A stretch of DNA of 64,000 bases from NCBI GenBank assembly GCA_010909725.1, contig JAACMV010000008.1, forward strand, positions 1 to 64,000. Direction: 5' to 3'. Positions within the stretch are counted from its first letter, which is position 1, and every line of letters starts with the position of its first letter. The translations under genes were made by a program, and so were the position numbers. Origin of the DNA: Picochlorum sp. 'celeri' (Eukaryota; Chlorophyta; Trebouxiophyceae). Under the pieces are notes generated by a model. That model worked only from the letters and a program-made list of their open reading frames with translations. It did not search any database and had not been told where the DNA came from. Shown piece after piece: positions 20,020-30,911 of the stretch.

Positions 20020-22599
20020 ATGAAGTGCCTCGGGGCAAATATGGCCCTTCCTTGCGGAAAGGGGGTTCATGGGCCAGGGGCAGTGCAGCTTCTTGCAACT
20101 AGGAAAGTCCAAAGGCTTTCCAGTAGAGATTTTCATGGGCATTGCTCAGGAAAGAAAATAGATGCGCCAGGATTCCAGCGTGGGTCTCGCAGTTTAGTAA
20201 TAAGGGTGGCCAGCCAACCATGCCAGGCTTCGGATGGGGCCGCAGCTGACCCCAAATCGCCTTGGTCTGGGCTGCTCAGGAGCAGCATCGTTGGAGCAGC
20301 ATTGCTTGGTGCATTTTACCCATTGATGGTTCCAAAGACATCACACGCCTCGCCTACAAAGCCAAAAACGGCGGAGACGTTGCGGACACCGACATGGCTG
20401 GCAGACGTTGCTGATGCTGGTAGGCGAGGCCAGCCCATGAGTCCGGAGGAGATTGATGCGGAGACAAGGGCGGCCATCGCTCGTTCAGGTGATGAGAGAT
20501 TGCAAAAGCAAATGAAGCGAGCTAATCATCGTTCCAAAGGTGGAAAGCTTGTCAAAGACCCCTCGAAATCCAGGGTTCCTGATCCGACATCAATCCCATC
20601 GAACAAAGAAATCGAGAAGATGGCTCTGCAGTCGGCGTGGAGACCAGATAAGTTGAAGGATATGACGTATACGCAATTCTGGAACTTGGTGGAGGAAGGG
20701 CATGTCGAGAGTGTCAAGTACACGTCTGACAGGAGATCTGTTGTCGTGAGGACGCGGAACTCTGCTCCTGGAGGTGCTCGAGTAGAAAAGGTCGGCCTGC
20801 CGTATGATCCCGAACTGTTCGATCACATGGTCAATCATGGAACGTACATAATTCCTTCAGATCCAAATCCTGCGCTTCCTGTGGTGCATGCGCTGGTCAG
20901 ACTAGTATTTCCAGTGTGGTTCTCATTCTTGCTGATCAAGTTTGCCTTTCGGATTGGCAGGAAGAAGAAGCGGGACAAAATCTTTGGAGGTGCCAAATTG
21001 GAATCCGTGTCTTCTAAAGATGCCACCATAACGTTCGACGATATCGCTGGGATCGATCAAGTCAAATCAGAAATTACAGAGGTGGTCTCTTTCCTCAAGG
21101 ACCCTCAGAAGTTTCTCAAATTAGGGGCCAGATCTCCGGCTGGCGTGTTGCTCGTGGGTCCTCCCGGGACCGGTAAGACCCTCTTAGCAAAAGCAATCGC
21201 TGGAGAAGCAGGGGTCCCGTTTTTTTCCATTGCTGGGACCGAGTTCATGGAAATGTTCGTCGGGGTAGGGGCCTCGAGGGTTCGTGATATGTTCCAGCAA
21301 GCTAGGGATAATTCACCATGTATCCTATTCATCGACGAGTTCGATGGATTAGGCAAAGCTAGAGAGTATGGAGGGGCCGGGAATGACGAGTCTGTCCACA
21401 CAATCAATCAGTTATTGGCGGAGATGGATGGGTTTGAGGATAATACAGGGGTAGTGGTGATGGCAGCTACCAATAGACCAGCCGCTTTGGACCAGGCTTT
21501 GACCAGGCCTGGGCGCTTCGATAGAATTGTGCACTTGCCTCTCCCGAACGTTGAAGGCAGAGTGGGTATCTTAAAAGTTCACGCACGGGACAAGAAGGTG
21601 GACCCCGACATTGACTTTTCGAAACTGGCTCGAGCTACGGCTGGTTTCACAGGTGCCGAGCTCATGAACCTGATGAATCAGGCCGCTATTATTGCTGCGC
21701 GTCAGAAGCAGCCATTCATAGGAAACGATGAGGCCTTCGAAGCTCTGGAAAAGATCCACAGAGAAAAGATGGGCGGTTCTATCACGGCAACAGAAGTGGA
21801 ACAGGATACAATCCCTGAGAGGATGAGAAGAACAATAGCAATTTATGAAGCAGCACGGGCGCTGGTAGGGTACATCACACCCAAATTTGACGAGATTCAG
21901 CGCGTGAGCGTGTGTCCAGGGGGACTGGCGACTGGATATACGTATTTTTTGCCGATGGAGGAGAGGCTTGAGAGCAGAATAACAACACGAGCGTATTTGG
22001 AGAGTCGAATGGTGGTTGCCCTGGCAGGTCGTTGCGCCGAGCAGCTTGTTCTGGGAGAGGCAAACCTGAGCACTGCTGGAGCGACTGATTTGGAGATGGC
22101 AAATTCGATTGCAAGAGAGATGGTGTACAGGTGTGGGTTTGGGAGGCGCACTGGCCCAGTGGCTTTGATGGATAACGAAGAGGTCTACCTCAACAAGAGC
22201 AAGACCAAGAAAATATCGGACATATCCACAGATATGGCCAAGGTAGCGTATCAGGATGTTGTAGAATTGCTTGAGGGGGCTGAGGCGAAAAGTTACTGGG
22301 CCTTGGTCACGAATTATGAAGCCCTTGAGAAACTCTCCAAGGTCCTGTATGAGGAGGAGACGTTGACGGGAGAACAAGTTGCAGAAGTTATAGAGTCATG
22401 CAATCCTACCAAATTCGACGCGCCGTATGTGAGTGGATTCTCTTGGAGTGAGAATGGGGAACTTATTTGCCCAGATAAGAAGGGCGAAACTAGTACTCAG
22501 AATGGAGTGAGGAATGAGGACACACCATCGTGGTGGTCCCCGAAAAATCCCTACAGTCCACCTGCGGATATAGCAAATTTGCTCGGCGAATATTCCTAA
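20020..22599 (+). CDS. FtsHi: FtsH-like AAA ATPase lacking the zinc site, chloroplast
   Basis: Plastid-envelope AAA protein of the inactive FtsHi class, which in plants forms an import-motor or quality-control complex with FtsH12. From the ATG at 20020 it has 859 aa. The chosen start gives MKCLGANMALPCGKG, and the first 75 or so residues are transit-like. A hydrophobic segment lies near 95-110 and another near 295-312 (VHALVRLVFPVWFSFLLI). The AAA domain has Walker A GPPGTGKT near 380, Walker B ILFIDEFDGLG near 436 and the second region of homology with TNRPAALDQALTRPGRFDR. The peptidase zinc motif HExxH is replaced by YEAAR at about 609, so it should not hydrolyse peptides. I cannot say which of FtsHi1-5 it matches. 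TGTAA lies at 22628. Confidence 0.9.
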   Translation: MKCLGANMALPCGKGVHGPGAVQLLATRKVQRLSSRDFHGHCSGKKIDAPGFQRGSRSLVIRVASQPCQASDGAAADPKSPWSGLLRSSIVGAALLGAFYPLMVPKTSHASPTKPKTAETLRTPTWLADVADAGRRGQPMSPEEIDAETRAAIARSGDERLQKQMKRANHRSKGGKLVKDPSKSRVPDPTSIPSNKEIEKMALQSAWRPDKLKDMTYTQFWNLVEEGHVESVKYTSDRRSVVVRTRNSAPGGARVEKVGLPYDPELFDHMVNHGTYIIPSDPNPALPVVHALVRLVFPVWFSFLLIKFAFRIGRKKKRDKIFGGAKLESVSSKDATITFDDIAGIDQVKSEITEVVSFLKDPQKFLKLGARSPAGVLLVGPPGTGKTLLAKAIAGEAGVPFFSIAGTEFMEMFVGVGASRVRDMFQQARDNSPCILFIDEFDGLGKAREYGGAGNDESVHTINQLLAEMDGFEDNTGVVVMAATNRPAALDQALTRPGRFDRIVHLPLPNVEGRVGILKVHARDKKVDPDIDFSKLARATAGFTGAELMNLMNQAAIIAARQKQPFIGNDEAFEALEKIHREKMGGSITATEVEQDTIPERMRRTIAIYEAARALVGYITPKFDEIQRVSVCPGGLATGYTYFLPMEERLESRITTRAYLESRMVVALAGRCAEQLVLGEANLSTAGATDLEMANSIAREMVYRCGFGRRTGPVALMDNEEVYLNKSKTKKISDISTDMAKVAYQDVVELLEGAEAKSYWALVTNYEALEKLSKVLYEEETLTGEQVAEVIESCNPTKFDAPYVSGFSWSENGELICPDKKGETSTQNGVRNEDTPSWWSPKNPYSPPADIANLLGEYS

Positions 22600-22660
22600 C
22601 AACTGGTTACATACATCGTATGAAAAATGTAATAGACGTAAAAAATAAATAGTTGGTTTT

Positions 22661-25600
22661 TCAAAGGCTCTCATCAATGGAGAAGACTGAGAGAAGCTTG
22701 TTAGCTTGAATTGACACTAAAACTTGGTCCTCGGCCGTCCAATTCCTCACCAATGTCCGCAGAATCCCCGGAATCTTATTTTCACTGAGAAATTGTTGTG
22801 GATGCGGCTGTATCTCGTAAAGAAGCTTCAGCAGATCCATTAATGACAGGATTGTCGAAGGGTTGGATTTTGCCATCAGCTCTGTGATCCTAGATGCCAG
22901 CCCCGAACTCGAGAGCGCCAGCCCAATCTTTCTTGACTTTGATACGAGCTTGGAAATTGGAGAAGTTATATTCGGAAGGTTGTCAAGCTTTGTCTCAGAG
23001 ATGTCGTTGCCGCAAGGCATCAGGAGCACTATTCGGGTGATTGCAGCATCTTCTAGCAGTTTGGGTTCAATCCTGGCAGCATCACAGTCCAGCCAGAAAG
23101 TGATAGCCTCCAAGACGGATGCTTGACATGCTTCATCTTTTAGAAGCTGGAGAAAGACGTCCAGAGCGTTGGCTTTCCATAGGAGATCGCGAGTTTTCGA
23201 GCTCGAGTGGACCATGGCGCAAAGCAAGGCAATCGCGTCATCCTCACCAGCATCCTCCCTTTCTGCGGAACGAGCATTGAGCTTTGGTGGGTGAATGGCA
23301 AGCCTGCATAGCCAAGGCACGGATCCAGCTCTTGCCGCCTTTTCTTGCCTTGTTCGACTAAGTTGGCACATATTCTTCAGAGTCTTCAGCCCATCAGCCT
23401 GAAGCCGTGGAGAGTCTTCTCGTGCCAGCTGTGCCGAGGCATAAGCAACACCATTTGCCTCCTCCAAGCTGCCAATGACCGTCTCCTCACCTGACAAGGA
23501 CTTTATGGCCAGCAGCACCTTCTCCTGCATGTCTGTTGGCATTCTTAAGGTCAATGATAACAGTAGAGTAATTGTATCCTTTCTGGCACATCTTGCTTTG
23601 ACCACCTTGTCGCCAAACGACAGAGCAACAAAAAGATTGAGAGCGCCCTCTGAAATTCGCAACATATCATCCAATTCTCTCATGACACATGGCTGCGAAA
23701 AATTTTCCAAGTGACTGTCTACGTCCGTGTTCACAGAGGCCTCAGGTTCGCACATCGCACTCTCTGCCTGCTGCCCACTCTGTGGCCTTGGAGCTCGTTG
23801 TCTGGAGCCCATCTCAGAGGCGCGCCTCAGAACGTGTGGCAGGATCTGCACGACCCTATGAGGCACTCCATGGTGGGCCATCAGCCTCAGATATTGGTTT
23901 GGCCAAACATTCGCACCCGGAAGTGTGGTACGTCTGAGGATGGCCCAAAACGTCGAGATTGCTAGACTTGCCAACTGAAAGTCTTCCACATGCTGAGGCT
24001 GCTCATCCATCAGAGCCATTAAAAATGGAATCCCTTGGCATGATATAAGTAAGCGAGACGAAAAAGAGGAACTGGTTGCTAAGATATGCCCAAACTGCCC
24101 GGCCCGGATCCGCAGTGAGACAGGGTGCTGCTTTGCAGCAAACCTGAGAGCTGATGGGATGATCCCAAGGCAACAAACTTCTTCCAAAGCCTCTAAATCT
24201 GCTGTGATGACGGTCATCAGCAAGTCTAGACAAGGCATCAACACTCTTTCAGAGGAAGAATCAAACAATTCCCGCAGGGATGACAATCCATCTGCTTTGA
24301 CAAAAACCTTTGCTAGTTGGTGGTGTTTTGCAATGTAGCCATCAATCGTCCTCGCTGAGGCCGCTGCCGCCGCTTCCTCGACTAAACTTCTTTCTTTAGA
24401 GTTTGAAGATATTTTTAGGGAGCTAATTTGCCGAATAACATCTGCGGCATCTTGGACAGTGGCGTGAGGATTGGTAGGTTGTCCGACTGAGAAAGGATCC
24501 TGATGAAAAGCACCAGACTCCACAATACGACTCAGAGCGATCTGGCCAGCTGTATCAACTTGATTTTCTTCGTCGAATTCCGCTTGATTGACGCTGTCTA
24601 TCCGATATCCTTCAACTGTGTCGATAACATCGCTAGGCCGCGACGAGCTGGGCCGGGTTTCATTGGCCGTCTCAAAAGATTCTGTGCTAGCCCCAGCGTT
24701 GGAGGCGTCTGAGACGGAAGATGTCAGATCTGCGGCAATCAGGCGCTGAACCACAGATGCGACGCCGGCATCATATTGATCATTCGAATCGGCCTTGATT
24801 GTCTGGCCCCACAGAGACTTGATGGACTTTCTGTTTTGGACAATCCACGGGTGCATTGTCAGGGCTTGAGCTGATGGCCTTTTCATAGGGTCCTGCAGGT
24901 TTTGCGTTAAAGATATTTTTCAGTGAAATAATAATACAGGCACACGGAAACAATATACTCGTACCTTGTCAAAACAAGACAGCAAGAAATCTTTAAAGGT
25001 CTCAGATGCTCCATTTGGCAGTGGTGGATGGGGTTCCTGAACAATATTGTACAATGCGCTCAAGGGTTGCAGATCAAAGTACGGCGGAAATCCCGTCAAA
25101 AGTTCTATTGCTACGCAGCCAACGCTCCATATGTCCGATGATGCTGTAACAGTCTTCAGTTCTACAATTTCTGGTGCCATCCAGTACGGAGTCCCCGCTG
25201 GCTGCATGTACTCTTCCTCTGATTGACCTCTATCGTACTGGGGAGCCTCCTCCAACCTTGCTGCCACCCCGAAATCGGCTAATTTGACCAATCCCTCCTT
25301 ATTCGTCAGAATGTTGGCCCCTTTGATATCTCTATGCACAACACCCTGAGAATGGAGATAGGCAAGCCCCTGCAATACCTGGTCAATGTACACAGCTACA
25401 AGGCTTTCAGGAAATGGACCGAAATGATTCTTCTTGATGATCATGGCGAGAGAACCAGCTTCCACCAATTCCATGACAATGTACAAGTAATGCCGAGTTT
25501 GGAACGAACCAAGGTACTGCACCACGTTCACATGGTTGAGAGACTTCAACAGCTCCACCTCCCCCATGATGGCAGAAATATCGCTCGGCCGCATTCTCTC

Positions 25601-25840
25601 CAACGACACCTCTTTCACGGCCACATGCTTACCCGTCTTTGTATCCAAACCCCGATACACGACACCAGAAGCTCCTCGACCGATTTCTTCCCCCAACTTG
25701 TACCTCTCTCCGATCAATTTCTGCGGCTTACTCTCCTTGTTCCTACTATTCCTAGATAGCATCTTCCTTTCTATCCAGGGAACCCTGGCCGGGGAAGAGT
25801 CTTCGCTGCCCACGAGATCGTGCTGTCCTTCTTGGTTCAT
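22661..25840 (-). CDS. MAP3K epsilon / SepH-Cdc7-like protein kinase
   Basis: STE-type kinase of the Cdc7/SepH/MAP3K-epsilon group, linked to septation and cytokinesis signalling. Two exons: 25840-24965 and 24892-22661 (1035 aa), spliced GACAAG|GTACGA to CCTGCAG|GACC in phase 0, joining SCFDK to DPMKRPSAQAL inside the kinase domain. The kinase spans about 44-305: GRGASGVVYRG, VAVKEV lysine, HRDIKGANIL, DFGVAARL and GTPYWMAPEIVEL. The remaining 700 residues start with a Ser/Glu-rich linker and then give helical ARM/HEAT-like repeats, as in plant MAP3K-epsilon. The usual length is about 1,300, so the linker is shorter here. It is divergent from CDC45 across 665 bases. Confidence 0.9.
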
Positions 25841-26505
25841 TACACGCGAGCCAAACACCTCCCCGCCACAAAAAGAAACTCACGAAGCAAATTAAAAAGT
25901 ATCTTAGGAAAAAGCAAGCCCTCAAGGAATCCCGTGCTGTCAGTTGTCGTGCATCGCGTCTGCAACGGACATGCCGCGTTCAACGGTGATGGAATCTCTT
26001 CCCAAGAGCTGCATGTACGCAAGGTATTTATCACGTTTATATACGTTACGCTGATGGATGTTTGAGTTTATGTTCCACCAGGCAGAGACCTGATGCTCTC
26101 CCGTGAAATAAAAGCTGTGTTGGTACCGTCGGTTGAGGGGTTGGTTTGACAGGACAGGCCTGTCTATATATATAGGTCGATCGACCACGTAATTCAAATT
26201 GCAGCCTGCGATATACAGCCACAAGACTGCACGGCTGTGACGATCTAATACATATTAGTGACTACAATACTGTTTTACAGCATCTATTGTTCATGTACCG
26301 CGCTGTCGTGTGAAAAACAGAGGTTGTTACCGTGAGGGGCAGGCGCAGGGTGTATCAGGGTTGCACGCGGTGTATTTGTCACCATCTGGTCTCGATTCAT
26401 TTTTCATTTATATATGGTTTATTAGCGCACGTTATCTGGGGCAGTGGTACGAGTTGAGAACAGCCTCTTGGTCGCAAGGTTTGAATTTTGTTCCGCGGGT
26501 TCTCT
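25841..26505. promoter_or_regulatory. Divergent promoter region MAP3K / CDC45
   Basis: Between the two start codons lies mostly unique DNA with no gene. Its standout is a 34-bp block of two perfect palindromes around a TA run at 26153-26186, listed separately. TATATA runs there and near 26410 could serve as TATA-like elements. Confidence 0.45.
26153..26186. promoter_or_regulatory. Two perfect 12-bp palindromes flanking (TA)5
   Basis: GACAGGCCTGTC at 26153-26164 is its own reverse complement. It is followed directly by TATATATATA at 26165-26174, then by GGTCGATCGACC at 26175-26186, also a perfect palindrome. Three adjacent self-complementary blocks of 12, 10 and 12 bp are unlikely by chance. 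They sit mid-way in a divergent promoter. A paired dimer-binding site around a TATA-like core is one reading; a small insertion scar is another. Confidence 0.55.
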
Positions 26506-28296
26506 ATGATTTTGACGGATTCCGACCAGTGGGTCAAGTTATTCGAGGCCTTACGGCTAGAGACTAGGAAAAGTGCGGAGAAGCATGTGCATATATACGT
26601 GTCAGCGTCGGATGCGGACTCCACGTGTGCGCTGAGGATTTTGGAGTCCATGTTCCAGAACGAAATGATTCCTCACGGGTGGCTTCCTGTGAGTCGCTAT
26701 CAGGAGATTGTGGATGATTTCATGCGGGCGTATGACGACGAGGACGAGGTTGTGCGGTATATCATTTTGTTGAATTGTGGAGCCTCAGAGGATGTGGGCA
26801 AGATTCTAGATCTGGGGAGAAGACCCAACGTGTGTGTCATCATCTTCGATTCTCACCGCCCAGTGATGCATGTGGCTAACGATAACGATCCACAGAGTCA
26901 GGTGTATGTTATTATGGACGCCGAGTCGGAAGGGATCTCGCTGGAGGATATACCCTTTGCGTTTGGTGAGGGCGTGGATGAGGATGGACACAGTCCGTCA
27001 TATCCAGAGAATACGGATGGGATGAATGTAGTAGAGGGTGACGCTTCAGGAAGGAGGGGTGAAAAGTCTTCTCATGCACAGTCGGGGGCAGTGAGGCGGG
27101 CAGCGTACTATCAGGCGGGTATGCATTACGGGAAGCCTACTTCTTGTGTCTTGTATGACTTGGCATACCATTTACGGCAGGAATCATCATACTTCTTGTG
27201 GCTCGCTATCGTTGGACTGACCGACTACTTGATTCATAATAAGATGCCGGCTTCCAAGTATGAGTCATACTACGTACAATACGAAAATCATGTTGCATCT
27301 GCTGGTCACCTGGATGATCCCGGGGAAATCCAGAGAGAAGATGGATTGGAGGAAGGTGCCACAACATCAAAGCCTATCTGTCGAATCGCACGCGAGGATG
27401 ACTATAGGTTCGGTCTCGTCCGGGAATGGACGTTGTGGGATGCAATGATGAATTCGCCCTATGTAGCAGCACGACTCCAAACATATTCGGAGAAGGGCAG
27501 GGAGAGACTTGAGTTCCTCCTTGCCAAGATTGGAATACCTCTGCGTGAAGCGAAAAGCTCTTTCCAATTCGATATGAAACCTCTATATCACCGAAGATTA
27601 CAGGAGCAGCTGGCTCTGCATGGAATGTCGTACAATCTGGGCGATTGCATGTTTCACTCCTTCCAGCTCCAGGATGGGTTTAATAGATGTGTCATGGCCG
27701 TAGATATTGTGCATGCCCTGTCGGCACTGTTAGAGTGTGGCTCGAGAAAGTCGGAAAGAGACGGATCGTCACACATTGATAGGTTTTGGAGATGCTGGAA
27801 CGCCCTTAGCTGGAGCAATGACTCGAAAGAGCTTAGAAAGGGACTGGAGTTGGCAAAAAAGTTGCAGACTGCATTGGTCACGGATGGCGGGGCAGTGATT
27901 GCTCAAAGGCTGTATCACAACTTCCGATCATTTAGAGTGTTCGACCTTTCGGAACATAAGCTCACGAATCAAAATCTCCTGGTGCACCCAGTAGCGTTGC
28001 AAAGAATGGCAGAATTCTTGCAGGAACAGTATTATCATCAGAGCCAAACAAGCAAAAGGAAGCCTGTTGTGCTAGTCGCACCAAAAGATGAGAGTGGTCG
28101 CTGCTTGGTGGTTGGGTATCAAGTATGTGCTCCTGGAGAGGGAAACAAGCTGGGATCCGCTTTTGTTCAAGCAGCAGAAGATGTTGGGGCACAGTCGTGG
28201 CATGATCTCTTTGACACAAGCGTCATGGAGATTATGGCAAATGATGTTGAAAGATTCAAAGCAGAACTGTTGAGGATTGCCTCCGAGATATTATAA
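26506..28296 (+). CDS. CDC45: Cell division control protein 45 homologue
   Basis: CMG replicative helicase component needed to start and extend DNA replication forks. Single exon, 596 aa from the ATG at 26506 (MILTDSDQWVKLF). The DHH-like N-terminal part is clear: HIYVSASDADSTCALRIL near 27, YIILLNCGA near 80 and VIIFDSHRPVMHVAND near 105. An acidic insert follows, then RAAYYQAGMHYGKPTSCVLYDLAY near 200, LWLAIVGLTDYLI near 230 and the C-terminal MAVDIVHALSALLE and VVGYQVCAPGEGNKLGSAF segments. The length is normal for CDC45 (about 600). Confidence 0.93.
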   Translation: MILTDSDQWVKLFEALRLETRKSAEKHVHIYVSASDADSTCALRILESMFQNEMIPHGWLPVSRYQEIVDDFMRAYDDEDEVVRYIILLNCGASEDVGKILDLGRRPNVCVIIFDSHRPVMHVANDNDPQSQVYVIMDAESEGISLEDIPFAFGEGVDEDGHSPSYPENTDGMNVVEGDASGRRGEKSSHAQSGAVRRAAYYQAGMHYGKPTSCVLYDLAYHLRQESSYFLWLAIVGLTDYLIHNKMPASKYESYYVQYENHVASAGHLDDPGEIQREDGLEEGATTSKPICRIAREDDYRFGLVREWTLWDAMMNSPYVAARLQTYSEKGRERLEFLLAKIGIPLREAKSSFQFDMKPLYHRRLQEQLALHGMSYNLGDCMFHSFQLQDGFNRCVMAVDIVHALSALLECGSRKSERDGSSHIDRFWRCWNALSWSNDSKELRKGLELAKKLQTALVTDGGAVIAQRLYHNFRSFRVFDLSEHKLTNQNLLVHPVALQRMAEFLQEQYYHQSQTSKRKPVVLVAPKDESGRCLVVGYQVCAPGEGNKLGSAFVQAAEDVGAQSWHDLFDTSVMEIMANDVERFKAELLRIASEIL

Positions 28297-28459
28297 AGAG
28301 ATATTATATAATAATATTATTATTACAGTTTAACTTGATGACAATTGTTTGAATAATAAGTAAAATATTGATAAAAAGTTGATAGTAGGTCAATCCTGAA
28401 TGCACAATGTCACGATTGATTATGATTCCTTCAGCTTACGTTATTCATGGGCAGGAGGC

Positions 28460-30911
28460 CTACAAAAGCTCACGCAAACCAGCAAGAGCAGCGCCAAGGC
28501 CGGCATTGTAGTCTACAGCAACCTCATTCGTGACGTAGTCATCACGCTTGTCCCAATATGCTTCATCAGGATTATTCGGATCTTTTCTCACTCCGCCTGG
28601 TCCTGCAACCATTGCACCGTACAAAATTTGTGGGTTTGGATCTGGGGACCTGAATGCTGCCTTTCCACATGGAGCAGGAAGATCTGGGCAGGATGCAGGG
28701 GCATGGTGAGGGTTCTTTGGGTAGTTATACCCATATCCGATGACATAACTGCGGATTCCATTCCCTCCAATGGCATAATCAACTTGGCTCCTAGCAAAAT
28801 TTATCAATGACGATCTCTTGGCGGTGTCCTTGGTGTACTTTGCGGTGATCAAGGCTAAGGATGCAGAGGTTGTGGAGAATTGAAGATTTGCCCATGCATT
28901 CCACTTAGGATAGTGCATTCCTTTAGGCGTCTTGATAATCGACTGATAGCCATCAGCTTTCAGCCAGGCGCGGTAGAACTTGTTATCCAAGTAACGTCTG
29001 TATTCTGTGATGCCTGGGACGCCAATACCCTTGTCTGCCAAGGAAACCATGTGGACTGCATGAGGAGCCCACAAAGAGTCCCAGCATGGATACACATCGG
29101 CCGCACTGTAATCCCAGTACGACTCTGCTTTCCTCAGCCAGTCGTAGTCTTCGGTTGCTCTGAACAACCACCCTGCAGCTGCTGCCATGCTGTCATCAGA
29201 ATCTCCTGATTTGTATATTTTGGTTTGGTCTTTATAGTAATTGCTGTAGCGCCCCGGCCTGCCATCTCCCCAGGAGTATAATGTCTTTGAAGCATCGAGC
29301 AGGTCTGAAGCAAATCTAGTTTCTCCTTCTCTTTTGAACACAATGGATGCCGCTGCCAATGCTGCCGAGGCAGCTCCATACAAATCCGCAGCAGGCATGG
29401 AGTCCTTTTTATAAATGTATGCAGGCCTAGCGATTCGTTGCTCCTCTGGTCGACCCCAGTAGTTGTGATCAATCTTAGGATCACCAATTTGGCCCACGAA
29501 TGTCCCAGCATTTTTGTCTAAGCAGTCATACAAGTACTGCACTGCTATCCTGTAATTCCTGAGGGCGTTCGTCTTTGTGCTTCCGGAGTACGACTTTGGA
29601 AATTCGATAAGTCCCTGTCCAATGAAGACCAAGCTCGAGGCCAATGGGAAGGAGAGCTTGAGGGTATCTCCTGCATCATACCATCCACCTGGTACCTTGT
29701 CAGTGGTATGGGATGTACCTCTCCAATCAATTCGGTTCCAGGATGGTTCCTGTCCACTCCTCTGTGCCTCATAAAACATCCATGTCAAATCGAGGGTTTC
29801 TTTGTACTTTTGTGTTCCAGATGGTAAGTTTGGGGAATCTGTGGGTCCAAACTCGTAGATGTCGTTGGGTGGTGGTGGAGGTGGCGGCGAGGCAGTCCAG
29901 AAGTCATCCATCCACGAGGGCTCATCACCGGTAGATGGAAGTGGTGGTGCTTCATAAGCATCATTGCCTGTGGATGGAAGCGGTGGTGCTTCATACGCGT
30001 CATTACCCGAGGGTGGGGGAGACGATGGTTGCCTGGCATCTCCAATATATCCTGACCAGTATCCCTTCTTGGTGATACTCCTCTTGTACCCCGCTCTTCG
30101 CAAGTAGCATCCTCTTATCTTACCAGTAGACTTTGGCTTGAGTGTCCATGCAGCACAATCTCTCCTCCTGCCGCAGGCAGCACAGCATTTATCTGGTGAT
30201 GAAATGCTTTTCACAACCTTGATGAGCTTGCCAAGGTATGCCTTGTTTTTGAACTGCCTGCACGTTTTCCTGGACTTGAGTGCTCGTGCTGGTTTCCTGC
30301 AGCTATCATCTGCCTGAAGCCTTCTCCTACTGGAGAATCTCTCCTCCTCCTCCTCCGGAGGATCTATGCCCTTCCACTCCTCAATAGCTGCTTCTTTGTT
30401 GAGGATAAACTCAATCTTGCTGACCACATACTCGAACATTGGATGCTCCGTTGCATTCATGGCAACCTACACACATAAACATTTCATGTAATGAATACTC
30501 AGAGACGCAATGGTGACGAGTGGCACACGTGTTCCCTACAGGAGGGGCACTGCGGCGATGGCACGTATCCAGCCTCTACCCATCCAAGAGGTCCTATGAT
30601 GGGGCCAATACGCTCAAATTCAAGTTGACCACACGTACCACACGCCCAGACGACAGGGTTCGCATCGCCTCTTTGACGGCAATCTCTCTCAATTTCTTCT
30701 GCTCATTCGTCTGTAAACAAAATATAGACACGAAGATTAGAACTTTGCCCCGCTAGCGATGGATGGAGAAATTCAAGGCCACCCCAGATTCGATCTTCGA
30801 ACCCCTCCCCACCAGGAGGCAACATGGTATGCCTTCACCTACCTCTTGAGCTGTGACAGAGATTGCCAGCAATAAGATTAAAGATGAGAGCTTGAACAAG
30901 GCGCGCATCAT
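28460..30911 (-). CDS. Secreted GH9 endoglucanase with N-terminal Cys-rich PAN/apple-like module
   Basis: Glycoside hydrolase family 9, an inverting endo-beta-1,4-glucanase. Three exons: 30911-30843, 30710-30639 and 30466-28460 (715 aa), all phase 0 (GAG|GTAGGT; GTG|GTACGT). Exon 1 is a signal peptide (MMRALFKLSSLILLLAISVTAQ). Residues about 100-180 hold six or more cysteines in a PAN/apple-like pattern (KCCAACGRRRDCAAW...GCYLR). A proline-rich linker contains a repeated 13-residue unit (NDAYEAPPLPSTG) and a poly-Pro run. The catalytic domain has the nucleophile region GGWYDAGD, the His signature YNYPKNPHHAPASC and the Asp/Glu signature DDYVTNEVAVDYNAGL. It probably acts on the cell wall. The TTACA motif lies at 28323. 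Confidence 0.9.
29915..30010 (-). repeat. 39-bp tandem repeat coding for a Pro-rich linker
   Basis: Two near-perfect copies of a 39-bp unit encode NDAYEAPPLPSTG twice, with a third partial unit on the side that encodes the preceding residues. It lies between the Cys-rich module and the GH9 domain and likely varies in copy number. Confidence 0.8.

Noticed and set aside
21571..22377. 268-codon minus-strand frame opposite FtsHi
   Set aside because: Antisense shadow of the AAA/FtsH coding region with no family resemblance.
30786..30815. GGTTCGAA on the minus strand as a tRNA T-arm
   Set aside because: The flanking bases cannot form a 5-bp T-stem and no acceptor or anticodon arm is nearby.
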